Assembly (NCBI GenBank): GCA_936432065.2
Contig: OW386293.2
Location: forward strand, 26,486,234 to 26,550,233
Direction of reading: 5' to 3'
DNA from: Rutpela maculata
Taxonomy: Eukaryota; Arthropoda; Insecta; Coleoptera; Cerambycidae
Length of the DNA stretch: 64,000 bases
Shown here piece by piece: positions 45,374-56,999 of this stretch. The number at the start of each line of letters is the position of its first letter. Position 1 is the first letter of the stretch. Below the pieces are notes generated by a model, which saw only the letters and a list, made by a program, of their open reading frames with translations, searched no databases and was not told the origin of the DNA. A program made the translations under genes and the position numbers.

Positions 45374-46160
45374 TAGAGATGGTATAAAATACCTGTAACA
45401 GGTATTTCAGAACAGGTACGAAGGCGGAACAGCCCGGAACAGGTACCGAGTTTCAGATTTACCTGTTCCACGTATGCACGTATGCGGCAGCTAGTATAGT
45501 ACCGAGTATCGGTATTGTGTTTCCGCTGTCTCCTACAGATGGATAACAGAGTATCAGGTATGGGTGCGTATGCTGGGTTTTCCTGTTCCTAGTATTAAAA
45601 TCAGTATTTTTATACCTACCTAGTATTTGTGTACTTCGCATAGACAGATACTAGCATATCAATTGGGCTAGACGATCGGTGCGGTGCCACAGATTTAACA
45701 CGAATGGTAATAAACCTGTGGCGATGCCTTGGTCCGGTAAGTACACATCGACAAAAGCATGCGGTGGATTTGAGTCTATTTATTCTTCGAATGTTGAATA
45801 GAATAATATGAAATAATATAAACAAATGTTTATACAGGTAGGTATATAAATATAATTTAACTACGTATAAAAATAAAATATTTCAATAAATAATAAAAAT
45901 TAAAAATATATAACATTAAAAATAACGATTTTTTGGATAAAAGAAACTTGGATTTTGTTTAAATGTAAAATTTAAAAAATTAATCCATAAGCCACATTTA
46001 AAGATAGCATTGTTTTTCGGTTGTTTTGGGATCCAAAAAAAAAGTCTGCAAATCAGGGGCTGGTAACAGGTATCTGGAACAGGTATTTGGAACAGATATG
46101 CCTCTAGAATAGGAACAGGACGTACCTGTTATCGAAAAATACTGGTTTGTACCATATATA
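45374..46160. mobile_element. Non-autonomous hAT element (787 bp)
   Basis: CTTTCAAC lies directly at both sides (45366-45373 and 46161-46168), an 8-bp target duplication typical of hAT. Ends TAGAGATGGTATAAA and, reversed, TATATATGGTACAAA form imperfect TIRs. The inside repeats ACAGGTA/GGAACAGGTA words near both ends, possible transposase-binding repeats. No transposase. Confidence 0.85.
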
Positions 46161-46199
46161 CTTTCAACCCTCTCAGTTTCAGCTAACTCAGCCTTAAAA

Positions 46200-47165
46200 T
46201 CTTAAATTAAAATGAACCCTTCGTTGGACTTTAAACTAGACATACTTTTGGCTACTGGTTTTCGGGTCTTCTTCCGCATAGACTTGGTTGGGTGCTTGAC
46301 GTTTCGACCATCTCGTCGTGGTCTTCTTCTGAAGCGAAGTGAGCTCTGCTGTACTAAGGTCCTTTATTTATACTGGTTATCAGGAGGCGTGTTACGGATC
46401 ATTGCTCTGGCGGAACATTGACTTCCACGTCATTGGTAATTACAGTCCGGTGTCACGATTATAGTTATTCGGATGATTATTTATTTCAATGGCTTCTCTG
46501 CATTTTCTTGGCTAATTTCTTTGTCTTGTCGAATTCTATCAAGTGACCGGTTACTTCTGAGTGTTCGGCAACTGCTGATTTTGTAGAATTTCCCTTCCTT
46601 GTATCGCTAATGTGTTCTCTGAGTCTGGTGTTCATATGTTATTTGGGCTCTACGATGTAAACTTTTTCGCAGGAACATGGTATGCTATATACTCCTGGTG
46701 TTTCTAGTTCTTCTGGACCTTGGTATTTGAGAAAATGTTGTACCACCTTCTGTTCGCATCCTTGTATATATAGTAAGTAAGCTATTGCTTTCTTTTTTTT
46801 TCTTCTGTTCGGGTTTTATCTTGTCTCTTTACTGCGTTGCCTATGTCCTGTTTGTATCCATTTTTCTATAGTAATGTTAAGGTCTGATATTCTTCTTGGA
46901 GATGTTCTGTCTAGCAAATTTGATTTGCTCTATGTACTAGTATGTTAACGGCGGCCTGTTTTTTGTGCTGGGTGTTGGTAAGAAGTAGCGTGTAGGTATC
47001 TGTCGGTGTGCGTCGGTTTTCTGTATACCTTGTGTTCTAATCCTCCATTGTCCTTCTTGAGCACAAGGACGTCCAGAAATGGGACTTTGCTATCTGTTTC
47101 AGATAGCAAACGTCTCAAACAGATAGCATACCACCAGCTCCACGAAAGCCTTAGCACCAAGATAT
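46200..47165 (-). pseudogene. Penelope-like element: RT end and GIY-YIG endonuclease remnant
   Basis: The minus strand encodes VPFLDVLVLKKDNGGLEHKV and YRKPTHTDRYLHATSYQHPA (47080-46960), the hallmark end of Penelope-like RT. Further on (46720-46500) come GVYSIPCSCEKVYIVE, REHI.DTRKG and SAVAEH, a GIY-YIG nuclease pattern in which the YIG glycine is Val. Stops interrupt the region and the RT catalytic core is missing. Confidence 0.75.
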
Positions 47166-47374
47166 ATAGACTTTTATTTAGAACAAGGGACAGAAAACTG
47201 ATTTTAAATAGAATAGAATCACTTTATTGATCAATTTTACACACCTTAGTATTTGATGTCAGTTACAAAATGTACATATAAAATAACAACATAGATTTAA
47301 TTATTAGTCTGGTCCTAATATCGTCCAATTAGAAATAAAATCTCATAGACACAATATATCATGATATACCGGTA

Positions 47375-48042
47375 ATTACTTCCACATCCAAAATTTTTAT
47401 TGTTCAAATAGGCTTAGAATGTCATGAAACGTCGAGATTTTAAGTTTGAGCGAAAAAAAAATTTCTGTCTGTCGGTCTGTCGGTCTGTCGGTCTGTCGGT
47501 CTGTAACTTTTTTTTGTGCGCACGTTTACTCTGGAACCGTTTAAGATATTGACTTGAAATTTGGTACACGTATGTATTTTAACGTGATCTGGAACTAGAT
47601 TATATTTTCATCTTGTTCCATCGAAGGGTTGGGGGTAAATTGGGGTAAATTTGGGGTAAATAGGTAAATTAAGCAGGTAAGAGTCCAGAAAATTGGTATT
47701 TAGTGTATTAAAGAGAAGCTAAGGTTTCAAAAAAATTTTTGGCATTAGCCACCCCCCATTACCACCCCCACCCCATTATTAAAGGGGATGAAAAAAAATT
47801 TTGATTTAGTGTGTGTGTACAAGAACCAGAAACCTCAAAATATTTTTTTACTTCATCCACCCCCACTACCACTCCCTAGCACCACCCCCACCCCACTATC
47901 GATGTGGGGTATCGTTTTATAGGTTTTTGGGGTAGAGGATTTCAAATAGTACATTATTAAAGTTCCATAAGCAATTATTTCCACATACAAAATTTTTTCG
48001 TTGTGAGAGACTTGGATAGAAAATCTGGATGTGGAAGTAGTG
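47375..48042. repeat. TIR-like repeat, related to 50805-50990
   Basis: AATTACTTCCACATCCA at 47375 is mirrored by TGGATGTGGAAGTAGTGATT at 48020. The interior has a (TCGGTCTG)n run at 47461-47500 and CCACCCCCA-rich sequence. Similar words in inverse order occur at 50805-50990 (AATCACTACTTCCAAATCC, GGAACTTTAATAATA). Confidence 0.55.
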
Positions 48043-48069
48043 ATTCCTTGGGCAGCGTTTTTTTACAGA

Positions 48070-49500
48070 TAATTAAAATCGAAAATGTCATAGTAAGCAT
48101 TGGCTAACAGGTGATTTTTTAATTATGTTTTTAAATATTTGAGAGGCAGTTCTTTCAGTGAATTTGGGAGGGAGTTGAACAGTGATATTCCCAAATTATT
48201 TCTTTTAGTTAGTTGCAGCCTTTGATTGGGTATTCGTATATGATTCATTGTGCGAATATTATAATCATGTGTGTTACCATTTTTTTTTACAGTTATTAAT
48301 GTGCTCCTTTATGTGAATCTAGTTACAGTAAATTATTGCCGATGGTAACGTTAGAATGTTAAGTTTCAGAGCCAAGGCTTACAACTAACCATTTGGTTTA
48401 CATCTACTATTGCTCTAAATGCCCTCTTTTCAACAATAAAAACTTTCTGAATGTGGGTAGTTGACCCCCAATTTATCAGGCCATAAGTCATTGTACTATG
48501 AAATAGGGCATGGTATGTCATAATTTCAGCATCTGTATTAATTCTAATCCTTATTGGTCTAATCGCATAAACTTTTTTTGACAAGCTTGTACACAGATTG
48601 TCAATATGTGCCTGCCATGTTAATTTATAATCTAAAATGATACCTACTGTTTTCACTGCTTCAGGGGTGGTTTTTTTGGTAGAGAACATTAGTGCGTTTT
48701 TTTTTCATATTTAAACAAAGTTGCAAACATCAAGTCAATATAGTGATTGATCTATAATGTTTTTTTTAATTTTACCAATATTTTTGTCTCCTATATCGCC
48801 CAGTCGCTCCGTGAACGTAGTGTCATCGGCAAATAGAACTTAAAATAACGGCATAACATGTGATAGGCCATTTACATGGATCAAAAATAATAGTGGTCCT
48901 AGAACGCTAGCTCGCGGGACACCTCCCGATACAGGCAACAAACTACTGATGACACCATTGTAGTACACACAGTGTTGTCTATCTGTTAAATAGAACGATA
49001 ATAAATTTAGAGCCATACGTCTGAAACCATAATAATCTAGTTTATTCAATAAGATATCGTTAGAAACAAAGTCAAATGCCTTGGGTCTAGAAAAATCGCT
49101 AAAGTTGATTTTTTATCTTCCAATCCCTGTTACAAAATTAACAATATTAAGCACAGCATTTGATGTGTTTCTAACTTTTCTGAATTCGAATAGTTTATTT
49201 ATGAAAAGGTTATTTGACCCGAAATAATTAAAATTCTTAGAGCAATTATCTTCTCAACATTTTTTCCTAAAGAAGGTATTATGCAATAGGTCGATAATTT
49301 GATTCATCGTTGATATCTCCTTATTTAAAAAGTGGAATGACATTGGCTATTTGGGTAATATACGTATTTGTTAAGAACCGTAATGAAAAAAAAAAAGATT
49401 CTCTTTAGTATTCCGAAAATACATTCACTACACTATGTGGATTGTCGTATATCTTGCCTTTTACATTGACTTTGTTTGGGATAACGGTAGTTGCATTTTT
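48070..49500 (-). pseudogene. LINE reverse transcriptase remnant (jockey/CR1-like)
   Basis: The minus strand shows, in order, GFRRMALNLLSFYLTDRQHC, a VPRASVLGPLLFLIHVNGLS version of the QGSVLGP motif (49049-48840), then KTVGIILDYKLTWQAHI and TMTYGLINWGS (48689-48366), and SLFNSLPPKFTERTA near 48170. The FADDT segment near 48830 is split by frameshifts. 5' part missing. Confidence 0.72.
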
Positions 49501-49713
49501 CGAGTAGATATATGACTAAAACGATTTAACACCTGATTTAATATTGCTGTTAATGTTATATACGTAGTTTTTATATGAAAATTCAATGATTTTTTTTTGT
49601 TTCATTGGATACTTTTAAATTCATTATAAGCGAGTATATCTTCGTTTTGCATATATATTTTTATATATTTTTCAGAACTTTTTTTTTTTTTAATATGCTT
49701 TATAATAATATAA

Positions 49714-49942
49714 GGGGCGAGCGTAGATGTCTTGACAGTGATTGTATTTCGATACTCCCGTGAAGCAACGTGCAGCGCGGTTAGTACTTGGATGAGTGAA
49801 ATCCATCTTGGGAAACACAGCGATCTCGTCCCACCTTCTAGCGGCTTGTATATCAGCGTATATGCGGAAGCTATGTAATTTCGAGACGAGGATTACGTCC
49901 TTCGGAGGGGATCTAAAGCAGGAGGTCCCTTGTCTATTAAAT
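49714..49942 (+). repeat. 5S-rRNA-derived repeat (SINE3-like), plus strand
   Basis: GAAGCAACG...GCGCGGTTAGTACTTGGATG...TTGGGAAACAC at 49762-49820 corresponds to the 3' half of 5S rRNA including its internal promoter C box. Start GGGGCGAGCG and end AGGNGGTCCCTTGT match the minus-strand copy at 25735-25969. The 134-codon ORF starting at 49796 is not supported. Confidence 0.78.
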
Positions 49943-50099
49943 GTTAGGCAAGTAAAAGATTCCTACTCTTCTTACGAGAAGAGGTTCGGCAAAATGTCTA
50001 GGTTGGGGGTAGCTCGTCTCCTGGCGTCGGTTATAGGCCCTGGTAGCGGAAATAGGCCGACGTTATATAAAAAGATAAAAAAAATAATAATATATTTAT

Positions 50100-50800
50100 A
50101 TCATAGTAGATACTTCGTCTTACTCGGAATATATTTAGGCACACATGCAAATATTTCATTTAATGCTGCTAACTTGATAATTTACAAAAAAATAACTTAA
50201 AATTTTCACAAAACTTAAAATTGTTCTAATTTTAATATTATGAACCAGTTCCTAGAAAGTGTTCTCCGTATCCGTAGGATATAAAACTAAACCAAGCACT
50301 GTCAAAGAATTTATAAAAATAGAAAGTATTTTTCTGCTACATTACACAAAGAATACTAAAAATATAAATTATTTATAGCCGCCTTGTTTGTCTGGTATCC
50401 TTATTTGCTCGATGAGAAAATAAACAAAACGCTTCCGAAGGTTCGTTGCATAATTATTTATTAAATTTGTTGACTATTTTTAAATTGTATAAAAATAGGT
50501 CCTCAGATTATACTTAGTTGTTGACGTCCATATAAAATGCAATACAAACTTACAACTAAAATTGCATTCTATATAAGTTCAGACAATTATATGTACATGG
50601 AAACGATATGGGGTATATTGTTGATTGTTTTTGTTAAGCGGAGAAAATATGAAGATCTAATATTAAGAAATTATACTTGCTTTTTTAATTGGTCGGCATT
50701 TTCCGTTTAAAAAATGTTCGAACAGTAATATGATTTAATGTAACATTACGAGTTATGAGAAATGCGTGATACTATGTCTGATGTTGATTTTAAGATTTAA
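50100..50800. other. Non-coding stretch, no gene recognised
   Basis: AT-rich sequence with no coding or repeat structure I can support. Confidence 0.5.
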
Positions 50801-51194
50801 AAAACCACTACCTAAGGAATCACTACTTCCAAATCCAGACTTCCTACCCAAGTCTCTTACAATGAAAATACTATATATGCACTCCACTGTGTGAAAATAA
50901 TTGTTTGTGGAACTTTAATAATATAATATTTGAAATCCTGTACCCCAAAAACTAATAAAATGATATGCCACATCGGTAGTGGCGGTGGTGGGGGTGAATG
51001 AAGTGAAAAAAAATCTTATAATTAAAATGGCTACTGACATAAATAAAAATTATACAAAAGGAATATTTTCTGGCTTATTTAAAATTATAAAAGTTACTAC
51101 TTTTTTTAAAAAGGGAAACATGGGGAAATCCAATGACTACTACCTATTTAATTACCTATTTGTTTTTTTTGTAAACTGACAGAAATTCTGTTAA

Positions 51195-52618
51195 CCCATT
51201 ACCTCCCACTGTACTTATTTGAGTACACCGTGAATTTTTGCTTCCCGGCGACATCAATTAAAATATTTCTACAAACGAATGCCTTGGTAGGACTCTGCAA
51301 TGTGTAGGAAACGCATAGTTTCAAGTTTTTTTTTATGGATGGGGCATTTGTAGTAAATGACAACTTAAGAGATTGAGTAAATAAGTTGTCCTAAATCCCG
51401 TGCTTTCAAGAATTAGATTTTATAACGTGAAAGTTAAAATATTCCATTTGAGGTGGTAAATTAGGTTTTAAGGTATGTTTAGTTGTCTATAATATCGGGA
51501 CACACCATTTTGCATTATTTAAAAAAAAAAAAATGAGAAAAACGGCAGTGTACCCAGATATGTATAAGTATATTCGAAATATCTTTTCAGAAGTTGCTTC
51601 GACATGGATACTGAATTTCAGCCAATCGCTTCAAAAAGTTTTTACGGCAAACGTTCCAAAACATTAGGAGAAGCAATGGAAGAAGTTTCTTCTGCAAAGC
51701 ACGAGCCAGCACCGCCTGAGGTAAATATATAAACAGATGAGGAAGAATTCGACGAAAACGATTGGGTATTTTCAACTTTCCCAGCGATATTTCTGGAGAA
51801 GTACAACTTCACTATTCCTCAGACGACGAAATTCCCTTATCTGAAGTAGCTGCTAGAAATAGGGAATTCGCAGAAAGCGACTACGGCAGCGATGACGATC
51901 CCTATGGTAACAAATCGTGACAGTATAGAGCCCCTGAAAAAAGTGAAACAGTGGTCTTTGGCAGAAAAACAAAAAATTGAGTACCTCAGCCACATTTGTT
52001 TTCATGTTATGGGTGGACTCAACCTTCTCGACCAAGCAGTAAATAACTATAGAATATCTATTCGCAGAAAGAAATGGTGGTGGCCTCTACTCATTCGTTA
52101 AACGTTGGAATCGTAAATGCATGGAGAGTACACCTACTGGCTCATAACGATAAAATTGATTTACCTGGTTTTATGAGAGATGTTGCTCGCCATTACCAAA
52201 AAGCTTTTGATCAGGCGACCTGCTTCTCTTCCAAGAAGTATCGCGGAAGACAGCGAAAAAAATCGAAAAACAGCCAAGGTATCGTCAATGTACTTACGAG
52301 CAAGATGGAGTTGTCGAAAGTGTGACGTCAATTTATGTGTTGGGCTTGATTGTTTCATAGCATTTCATTCAAAGAAATAAATAATATTCATCTGTAATGC
52401 ATTTTTAAAAGAAATGAAAACTTTTTATGACTTAAAATTTTGCATTATTTTCTTATACATTTTCCCGTTGTACCCATTTGAGTACACCATTTTTTTTCAA
52501 AAACTTGCAAACAAAATTATTTGTACTATTTTTTTCTAGTGTAACTGTGCATAGGAGTGGCCAACTAAACCAAAAAACTCATAAGAATAAAGAAAAAATA
52601 TTCGTGGAAGGTAATGGG
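51195..52618 (+). mobile_element. Internally deleted piggyBac element (1.42 kb)
   Basis: TTAA occurs on both sides (51191-51194 and 52619-52622). Ends are CCCATTACCTCCCAC and GTGGAAGGTAATGGG. TTTGAGTACACC occurs subterminally near both ends (51217 and 52470s). TTAA duplications and short TIRs are diagnostic for piggyBac. Confidence 0.92.
51606..52380 (+). pseudogene. piggyBac transposase, middle missing
   Basis: The N-terminal part (51606-51900) is acidic (MDTEFQPIASKS..., TDEEEFDEND) with stops, typical of piggyBac N-termini. It jumps directly to the C-terminal part: VKQW, HVMGGLNLLDQ, NNYRISIRRKKWWWP (51940-52095); after a frame change, LNVGIVNAWRVHLLAHN...LPGFMRDV (52095-52190); after another, CRKC...C...CFIAFH (52310-52375), the Cys-rich tail. 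In GGLNLLDQ the first of the two Asp normally there is Asn (52021), so the last catalytic Asp is lost. The central catalytic region is absent. Confidence 0.85.
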
Positions 52619-53099
52619 TTAAAGTAGTCACTGACTAAGTTTTTTTGACAAAATGCCATAAATTATAATTCTCAATTAGATTTTCGCCCTAAGATTTCTA
52701 CCAATCAAGCAGTCCAACTGATAGTGGGTGATAGTAGAGATATTTGAGGAAGGGATTCATAATAGTCCTGCATTATGTGATCTATCTAAAGCTTTCCACT
52801 GTGTTCCTTACGACTTATTTAACCAAGCTATCATATAAAAGGTTTACCTCTAGCTCTACTAAAATCATACCCAAAAAATAGAAAGACTCTTTTAGTAAAG
52901 TTAAACATGGCGCCCCGCAAGGATCTATTTTGGAACCACTGTTTTCTTTTACCGACAATACAATCTTGTATGTTTCAAACACATTTTTTTCCTAATCTAC
53001 TAAATTGTTTAAGTAAACGTGAAGAAAACTCTAAACTAAATGATTCGTTACAAATAGGCAACCCTTTGCGGACTAGTGGTTATCCTGTGAAACTACCTT

Positions 53100-53830
53100 A
53101 AGTACACAAAAATGAACTTAAGACAAATAATGAATTAATTAAATACGTGAAACTATGTGAATTTTATGACAATTTTTTCTTTTTTCATTATTTGAAATAA
53201 TGTTGAGAATCGTGTGTCAAAAGTTGTTTGATTTTATGTATTTGGTAGAACAATGATGTCTGAGAGTTCCACGTGTAGAGGTACGCAGCACTGAATATCC
53301 AGTAGTAAAACATATTTGAATCCCAAACTGTCCATTGGAAAAAATGGATAATGACACTAGTACTGGTAGACAATGAAATGAAATGGGGTACAAAAAGTAT
53401 GGGGTACAAAAATAAAAAGAATAAAGTTAGGTTACAGTATGCAATATGCAATAAGTGACACCTGCATCTCAAAGCATCAACCAGGAAGAGATGGAATCAC
53501 CTAAGCACGAAATACTTGTTTTGTGAACTCCACACTTTCCCGGTTGATATGTAAATTGATTGCATAGCTTGATATATAAAAATAGAAACAGAAATGAACA
53601 AGGAGAGAGGAGAATATAATTTAATATTTAATAAAAACAAATCAGTAAGGGTTCAAAACAGCAGCACTCGGTAGTTAGTACTTAAAATCGGAGAACTATA
53701 ATTGGATAAGATAGTGGATATTTGTAACGTAATTCGTAGTTGCAGGTAAGTATAGCCAATAAAGTAAATAGTTTTTATAGTTAGATACAGTTCGAGAGTC
53801 TGAAATAATTGTCGAAATTTTCATATTAAT
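53100..53830. other. Non-coding stretch, no gene recognised
   Basis: GGGGTACAAAAA is duplicated at 53384-53405. No coding signal. Confidence 0.45.
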
Positions 53831-55160
53831 GCAGGATAAACTTTATAGAATCATGATTGTGAGTGATAAACTTTTTTATTTCTATTTTATATTTATTAAA
53901 TTTTTCTAAATTTTTTAGACGCAGTGGTAAAATATTATATAACTTTGGACCGAGATAGAAGACAAATCTTTGTGTATGGCTTTTTTGAATAACGGCAAAC
54001 CTATAAACCTACTTTTTGCAAACCTAGTATCATATCTAGGATGGGCTGGTGAGGGATTTTTGTCAAATATGTGTAATAAACAGTGATAAGCGAAAAGATT
54101 TCTTATGTTGAATACGTCAGCGTCTTTATATAATTGTGTAGAAGACTAAAGTTTTTTTTTCTTTAAAATTATCTTTAGAATACTATTTTGGGCTGTTTGT
54201 AGAATATTAAGTACATTATTACATAACCCTCCCCAGATAATAATACAATATCTAACCAATGACTCTACTAGCGATTTATATATAACCATTAAATTTTTCT
54301 TATCTAATATATATCTTAATGTGAAGAACTTATGTGTAAGTTGTCTAATTTTTTTTGTGAGATAAGTAATATGCTCGTTCCATCTTAGATGATGGTCAAG
54401 CTTGACACCTAAATATTTGATAGTATTAGTTTTACCAATTTTGGGGCAATTGCAATTTGCTTGTTGTAAACATGTATTATTGTGTATATGTAGTATATCT
54501 TTAGTAGGTTGATCAGTAGCTATTGATGTGAATGTTAGAAATTTCGTTTTTTGGATATTTAAGCTCAATAAACTAAAGTTTAGCCACTTAGAAATCAGTG
54601 CTAAACTTTCTTCTGCATTACTATATACAATATCCCATGAATTTTCTGAAAATACAATAGCAGTGTCATCAGCATAAGATATTAAGTGGCCTTGAAATTG
54701 TTTTAGTTTAGTGATGCTATTGATGTATACAAGGAACAGAATTGGACCCAATACAGTCCCTTGTGGCACACCCATTTTAACCGTGAGAGAGTCACTGTAA
54801 ACGTCATCAATTTTTACGCGTTGCTTTCTACTTGTGAGGTAATCCTCTATTAAACATAATGCTGGTCCCCGTATACCATTGCTTTGTAGTCTATCTAGTA
54901 ACATTTGATGTGACACTGTATCGAAAGCTTTCGCTAAATCGAGAAATACAGCCATGCTTTTTTTTTTATTTATCTAGGTTTGCCACAATTTCTTGTATTA
55001 AGTCCAACATTGCATGTTCTGTACTTATATTTTTTTAAAGCCAAATTGTCTATTTGTGATCACGTCATGTTTATCAAAAAATTCCACCAGTCTCTTTTTA
55101 AGACATTTTTCAAATATTTTAGCGAAATTATTGATAACTGAGATAGGTCTATAGTTGTTG
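53830..55160 (-). pseudogene. LINE reverse transcriptase (jockey/CR1-like), mostly readable
   Basis: The minus strand starts at YRPISVINNFAKIFE near 55150 and FGFKK near 55040; a shift near the poly-T at 54960 leads to a 269-codon open stretch (54955-54146) with FLDLAKAFDTVSHQ, MGVPQGTVLGPILF, catalytic YADDT, a thumb region (IKYLGVKLDHHLRW) and RYCIIIWG. Another shift at an A run near 54150 precedes PAHPRYDTRF and YLGPKLYNILP to about 53830. It is the best preserved LINE here but lacks its 5' part and endonuclease. Confidence 0.82.
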
Positions 55161-55494
55161 ATTTTTTTTTTCAATTCAGATAAGAATTCTCTAAGAGCAG
55201 ATATCCTTATGTATATTGATGATAATTATAAGGTTCATAAGGGTTATAATCGTATCCCTTGTCGCTTTTTATTAGTCCTGAAAGGGTTAAACCAAATAGT
55301 GACAAATAACAGAAACTTGTTCTGTCATCAAATGCTGTCTGTAAGGGAGTACGTGTTAAGCTACTAGCTATTGCTTTTGGGTAACAAATTCACTTGTCTT
55401 GATCATGTTGATAATTTTCTGGTTTAATTTATTTATTACATCAGTTGAGATTAATCATAAAAGTAATAGTGTGCTCTCACCATATTTTGCCTTA

Positions 55495-56100
55495 TTATAA
55501 TACTCTTCGCAACTACGCAAACGAAGAGTATATTGCGTTTGATCGGCACATTTCTAAAACCGGAAATATCGCTCGCAGACAAAAAATTTTCATATCGTTA
55601 TGTTAGTGAACGAATTCTGAACAACTTTCAAAATGTCCGTCTGTCTGACCGTCCGTCACGTTTTTTGTAAACACGATAACTCAAGAAAGAAAAATCCGAT
55701 TATACTGAAATTTGGACAGTAAATTAGTATTAGCCAGAGGAAGAATCTTATTGTTTTTGAACAAAATCGATCAGTAAATAAAAATGTTATTAATGATTTA
55801 AATCTGAGAATATATATTTTTTATTTTTGTTTTTGTAAAAATTTACATTTTTTACACTTTTTTACGTGTTAGGTAGTTCTTACGCTTTTGACTCGGAATC
55901 TAAGGGTCCAAGGTTCGAAACCCACATGGGGTATAGTATAGTTTTTTTTTTAATTTTTATTTTATTTTACACTAACTAAGTTCATTCTAGCAAATTAAAA
56001 ATGTCTAAAACTAACATTATTTGCAAAAAACTGCGAAGAGTATCCTATAGAATGTGTAACAATTATATAAAAGAGTACGTTTTTATCTTGTTTAATTTTC
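55495..56100 (+). repeat. Dispersed tRNA-core repeat, plus strand
   Basis: Starts ACTCTTCGCAACTACGCAAACGAAGAG (a small hairpin, written here in parts), has GTCCGTCTGTCTGACCGTCC, the tRNA-like module at 55868-55930 and ends GCGAAGAGTATCCTATAGAA...AAAAGAGTACG. Left and right parts match the minus-strand copy at 22060-23790. Confidence 0.75.
55868..55930 (+). ncRNA. tRNA-like module within the repeat
   Basis: B box GGTTCGAAACC at 55912-55922 is a perfect consensus. Upstream TTAGGTAGTTC fits an A box weakly. The acceptor stem does not pair, so it is probably not a working tRNA. Confidence 0.5.
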
Positions 56101-56339
56101 GTATTCTTACATCGTAATCTTATGGGAAAGCTCATCACATCATGAAAATCTCATATAGAAATAGTAAATGTAAGAACGGATTCGGCGCCTGAGGGTAGAT
56201 CCTGCAATTGGTGTCAAGAACTTCTACATCCATTACGCCTCTGCCACAGACCATGGTGCGTATTATGTCATAGTGGCCTTTGTCAACAGTTTATTTTTCA
56301 AAATTTATTTTCCTAAAAAATCAGAAATAACTCATAATA

Positions 56340-56985
56340 ATTTTTGATATATACTACGGGAGCCCGCCCTAACTGTACGTGCACCTGCACGTACCGTGCA
56401 CCTGCACCGTGCGCCAAATACGCGTTGGTAAACACTTCTTTTAATATGCTCGATAAGGCAAGCTCTTGATAGTGGAATGGAAGAAAAATCAACTTTAGTG
56501 TTAATTGAAAAAGACAAATTTTTGTCACTACATTTCTATCTAATGACAATTAGGTGAAGCTCGTCTATGCTAGCGCATTTCTTTGATCCATATATGGCAC
56601 ATTCAAATGCCTCTAATGATACGACTAATTTTTCATCAATATTTCTGCTGCTTCGCAAATCTTGAAATGATCGGATATATTTGGTATAGGGGTTTTATCT
56701 TTCCTTTTCCCTTAAAGGCGCTGACTGAGTCACATCCAATAAATGAATGAAGGCCCAGTAATGCCGAACATTTTTGAAGTCCGTACTCGGACCATACGGA
56801 TATGTTAATAAGCCTTCTTTTATTACCAAATCCAGTATCAGATAGTAATTTACATTTAATTTTATTGGAATGAGCCAGCAGAATCCAAAAGATGCCACTA
56901 TCAACACTTTTAAGCCTAATCTGTTCATAACCCATTGTTACCGTTTTCAAAATAAATGTCTGCAAATTATATTATTATTATTATT
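56340..56985 (-). pseudogene. DTD-motif family protein, fragment
   Basis: The minus strand has a TTTGCAG| acceptor-like end (about 56970), then IRLKSVDSGIFWILLAHSNK, FGNKRRLINIS, and LLGLHSFIGCDSVSAFKGKG (56770-56700). Reading continues with shifts through a LEAFECAIYG-like stretch and SIPLSRACLIEHIKRSVYQR (56460-56400). It aligns with the middle and C-terminal parts of the copies at 17 and 59-60 kb. The DTD position is DSG, so the second acidic residue is lost. No TIRs were found around it. Confidence 0.65.
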
Positions 56986-56999
56986 AATTTTTTTTAGTT

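Larger units (their letters stand above)
51000..53000 (+). pseudogene. LINE reverse transcriptase remnant, split by a piggyBac element
   Basis: Before the insertion (51030-51180): GIFSGLFKIIKVTTFFKKGN and SNDYYL, like the V.P.FKKGD..NYRPIS motif. After it (52640-52990): LDFRPKISTNQAVQLIV, IHNSPALCDLSKAFHCVPYD and a decayed PQGSILEPL. Many stops. The interruption fits a clean TTAA insertion. Confidence 0.6.

Noticed and set aside
47461..47505. CRISPR-like short repeats (TCGGTCTG)n and similar GACGGACA tracts
   Set aside because: Simple 8-base or 4-base microsatellites without spacers, in eukaryotic sequence.
49750..49823. A 5S rRNA gene
   Set aside because: Only the 3' half is similar, with changes in paired regions, and a second copy exists in the same larger repeat.
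49796..50200. 134-codon ORF
   Set aside because: It starts in the 5S-derived repeat and ends in AT-rich sequence; overlap with a non-coding repeat explains it.
55868..55930. Functional tRNA gene
   Set aside because: The B box is good but acceptor and D stems do not pair convincingly, and the module is part of a dispersed repeat.
56313..56549. 78-codon minus-strand ORF as a separate gene
   Set aside because: It overlaps another frame of the decayed DTD-family fragment and a GTGCACCTGCAC simple repeat.
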